Source: Bacteroidales bacterium (GTDB lineage: Bacteria > Bacteroidota > Bacteroidia > Bacteroidales > UBA932). From it: a stretch of 64,000 nucleotides of DNA. Shown piece after piece: positions 63,459 through 64,000 of this stretch. The notes under the pieces are model-generated. The model made no database searches and was not told the origin of the DNA. It saw only the letters and a program-made list of their open reading frames with translations. Location of the stretch: NCBI GenBank assembly GCA_017561265.1, contig JAFZDJ010000002.1, positions 31,084 through 95,083 of the forward strand, given 5' to 3'. The first letter of the stretch is position 1, and every line of letters starts with the position of its first letter. The position numbers were made by a program, and so were the translations under genes.

Positions 63459-63923
63459 TTACTCTGCTGCTGGAGCCTCAGCTGCTGGAGCAGCCTCAGC
63501 GGCCTTCTTCGAGCTACGACGAGTAGTCTTCTTAGCTGCCTTTGGAGCTGCTGCGAGAGCTGCCTCGTTGAAGTCAACGAGCTCGATGAGAGCCATGTCA
63601 GCACCGTCACCCTGACGGAAACCAGTCTTCAACACGCGAGTGTATCCACCTGGACGGTCAGCGATCTTCGGAGCCACTGTGCGGAAGAGCTCTGTAACAG
63701 CCTCCTTGTTCTTGAGGTAGCTGAATACAACACGACGAGAGTGAGTAGTATCCTCCTTTGACTTAGTGATGAGAGGTTCTACATACATCTTGAGAGCCTT
63801 TGCCTTAGCTACTGTAGTCTGGATTCTCTTGTGGAGAATGAGTGAGGTAGCCATGTTAGCAAGAAGGGCCTTGCGGTGACCGCTCTTACGACCAAGATGG
63901 TTGATTGCTTTATTGTGCCTCAT
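63459..63923 (-). CDS. rplQ: 50S ribosomal protein L17
   Basis: Large-subunit protein: [58 protein letters not shown] is the canonical L17 core, followed by [29 protein letters not shown]. The last 35 or so residues are an Ala/Lys/Glu-rich tail ([24 protein letters not shown]) commonly seen in Bacteroidota. It lies 5 bases after rpoA, at the end of the ribosomal operon. Confidence 0.98.
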   Translation of the reverse strand: MRHNKAINHLGRKSGHRKALLANMATSLILHKRIQTTVAKAKALKMYVEPLITKSKEDTTHSRRVVFSYLKNKEAVTELFRTVAPKIADRPGGYTRVLKTGFRQGDGADMALIELVDFNEAALAAAPKAAKKTTRRSSKKAAEAAPAAEAPAAE

Positions 63924-63928
63924 ATTGC

Positions 63929-64000
63929 TTAAACGTTCTTTTTCTTAGGTTCAATATTATACTTGGTGACATCCATTCCGAATGAAAGCTTCATCTTCTC
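63929..64000 (-). CDS. rpoA: RNA polymerase alpha subunit, C-terminal end only
   Basis: The last 23 codons before a TAA, read from the right edge: [20 protein letters not shown] and a short basic end. This matches the Bacteroidota RpoA terminus, and rpoA-rplQ is the conserved end of the ribosomal alpha operon. Confidence 0.85.
   Translation of the reverse strand, partial: EKMKLSFGMDVTKYNIEPKKKNV

Overview
The window reads as a chromosome segment of a gut-type Bacteroidales bacterium. The evidence is a SusC/SusD pair, BACON, DUF2723 and DUF1566-like proteins, many SPII lipoproteins, Bacteroidota-type sigma/anti-sigma pairs, and promoters that repeatedly show the Bacteroidota -7 element TAnnTTTG, sometimes with a TTTG-like -33 element. 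Genes are densely packed with moderate GC. I saw no rRNA, CRISPR array, insertion sequence or prophage. One tRNA (Pro, UGG) is present.

Layout. 1-4.3 kb: the start of an RND efflux operon (outer-membrane channel, adaptor, truncated permease) with a divergent AraC-type regulator. 4.2-9.1 kb: a ProX-type deacylase, lgt, pgk, a SAM methyltransferase and a decayed ORF6N-domain gene behind a short structured leader. 9.1-17.3 kb: a DUF2723 membrane protein, an eIF1/SUI1-like factor, hemD-like, rnpA, yidD and lepA. 17.4-26.2 kb: an ECF sigma operon, trmN6-like, lolD-like and an esterase, tRNA-Pro, mdh, a phosphopantetheinyl transferase and nrdD. 26.3-28.3 kb: an AT-richer pair of secreted proteins with related N-terminal modules, preceded by a candidate structured RNA. 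28.4-30.2 kb: nrdG and an SDR epimerase. 30.3-43.5 kb: an arabinan utilisation locus in one minus-strand operon (GH51, GH51, duplicated-domain surface lipoprotein, SusC, SusD, GH43, GH43). 43.6-49.9 kb: an EnvC-like protein, a TPR protein, an ECF sigma factor paired with a protein built like the dual-membrane-spanning anti-sigma factors of Bacteroides, and an Mla-type ABC pair. 50-64 kb: yifB, tsaE, an unknown lipoprotein, ispE, a suf operon interrupted by pnuC and carrying a half-length SufD, a MORN-TonB protein, a membrane pyrophosphatase, a PHB-depolymerase-like esterase, a BACON-thioredoxin lipoprotein, rplQ and the end of rpoA.

How the genes fit together. The arabinan locus has a complete outer-membrane and periplasmic set: a binding lipoprotein, SusD/SusC uptake, endo-acting GH43 enzymes and two arabinofuranosidases. 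It contains neither a regulator nor an inner-membrane transporter. NrdD/NrdG, the pyrophosphatase and malate dehydrogenase fit an anaerobic fermentative lifestyle.

Most unusual items: (1) the sigma/trans-envelope anti-sigma pair at 46.6-48.4 kb; (2) an RNA-like element at 28.1-28.3 kb that can form either two local hairpins or one three-block long-range helix; (3) promoters repeatedly nested in or butted against intrinsic terminators; (4) the rearranged suf operon; (5) an internally deleted ORF6N pseudogene behind a self-terminating leader. All calls come from reading the sequence and translations; no database search was run.
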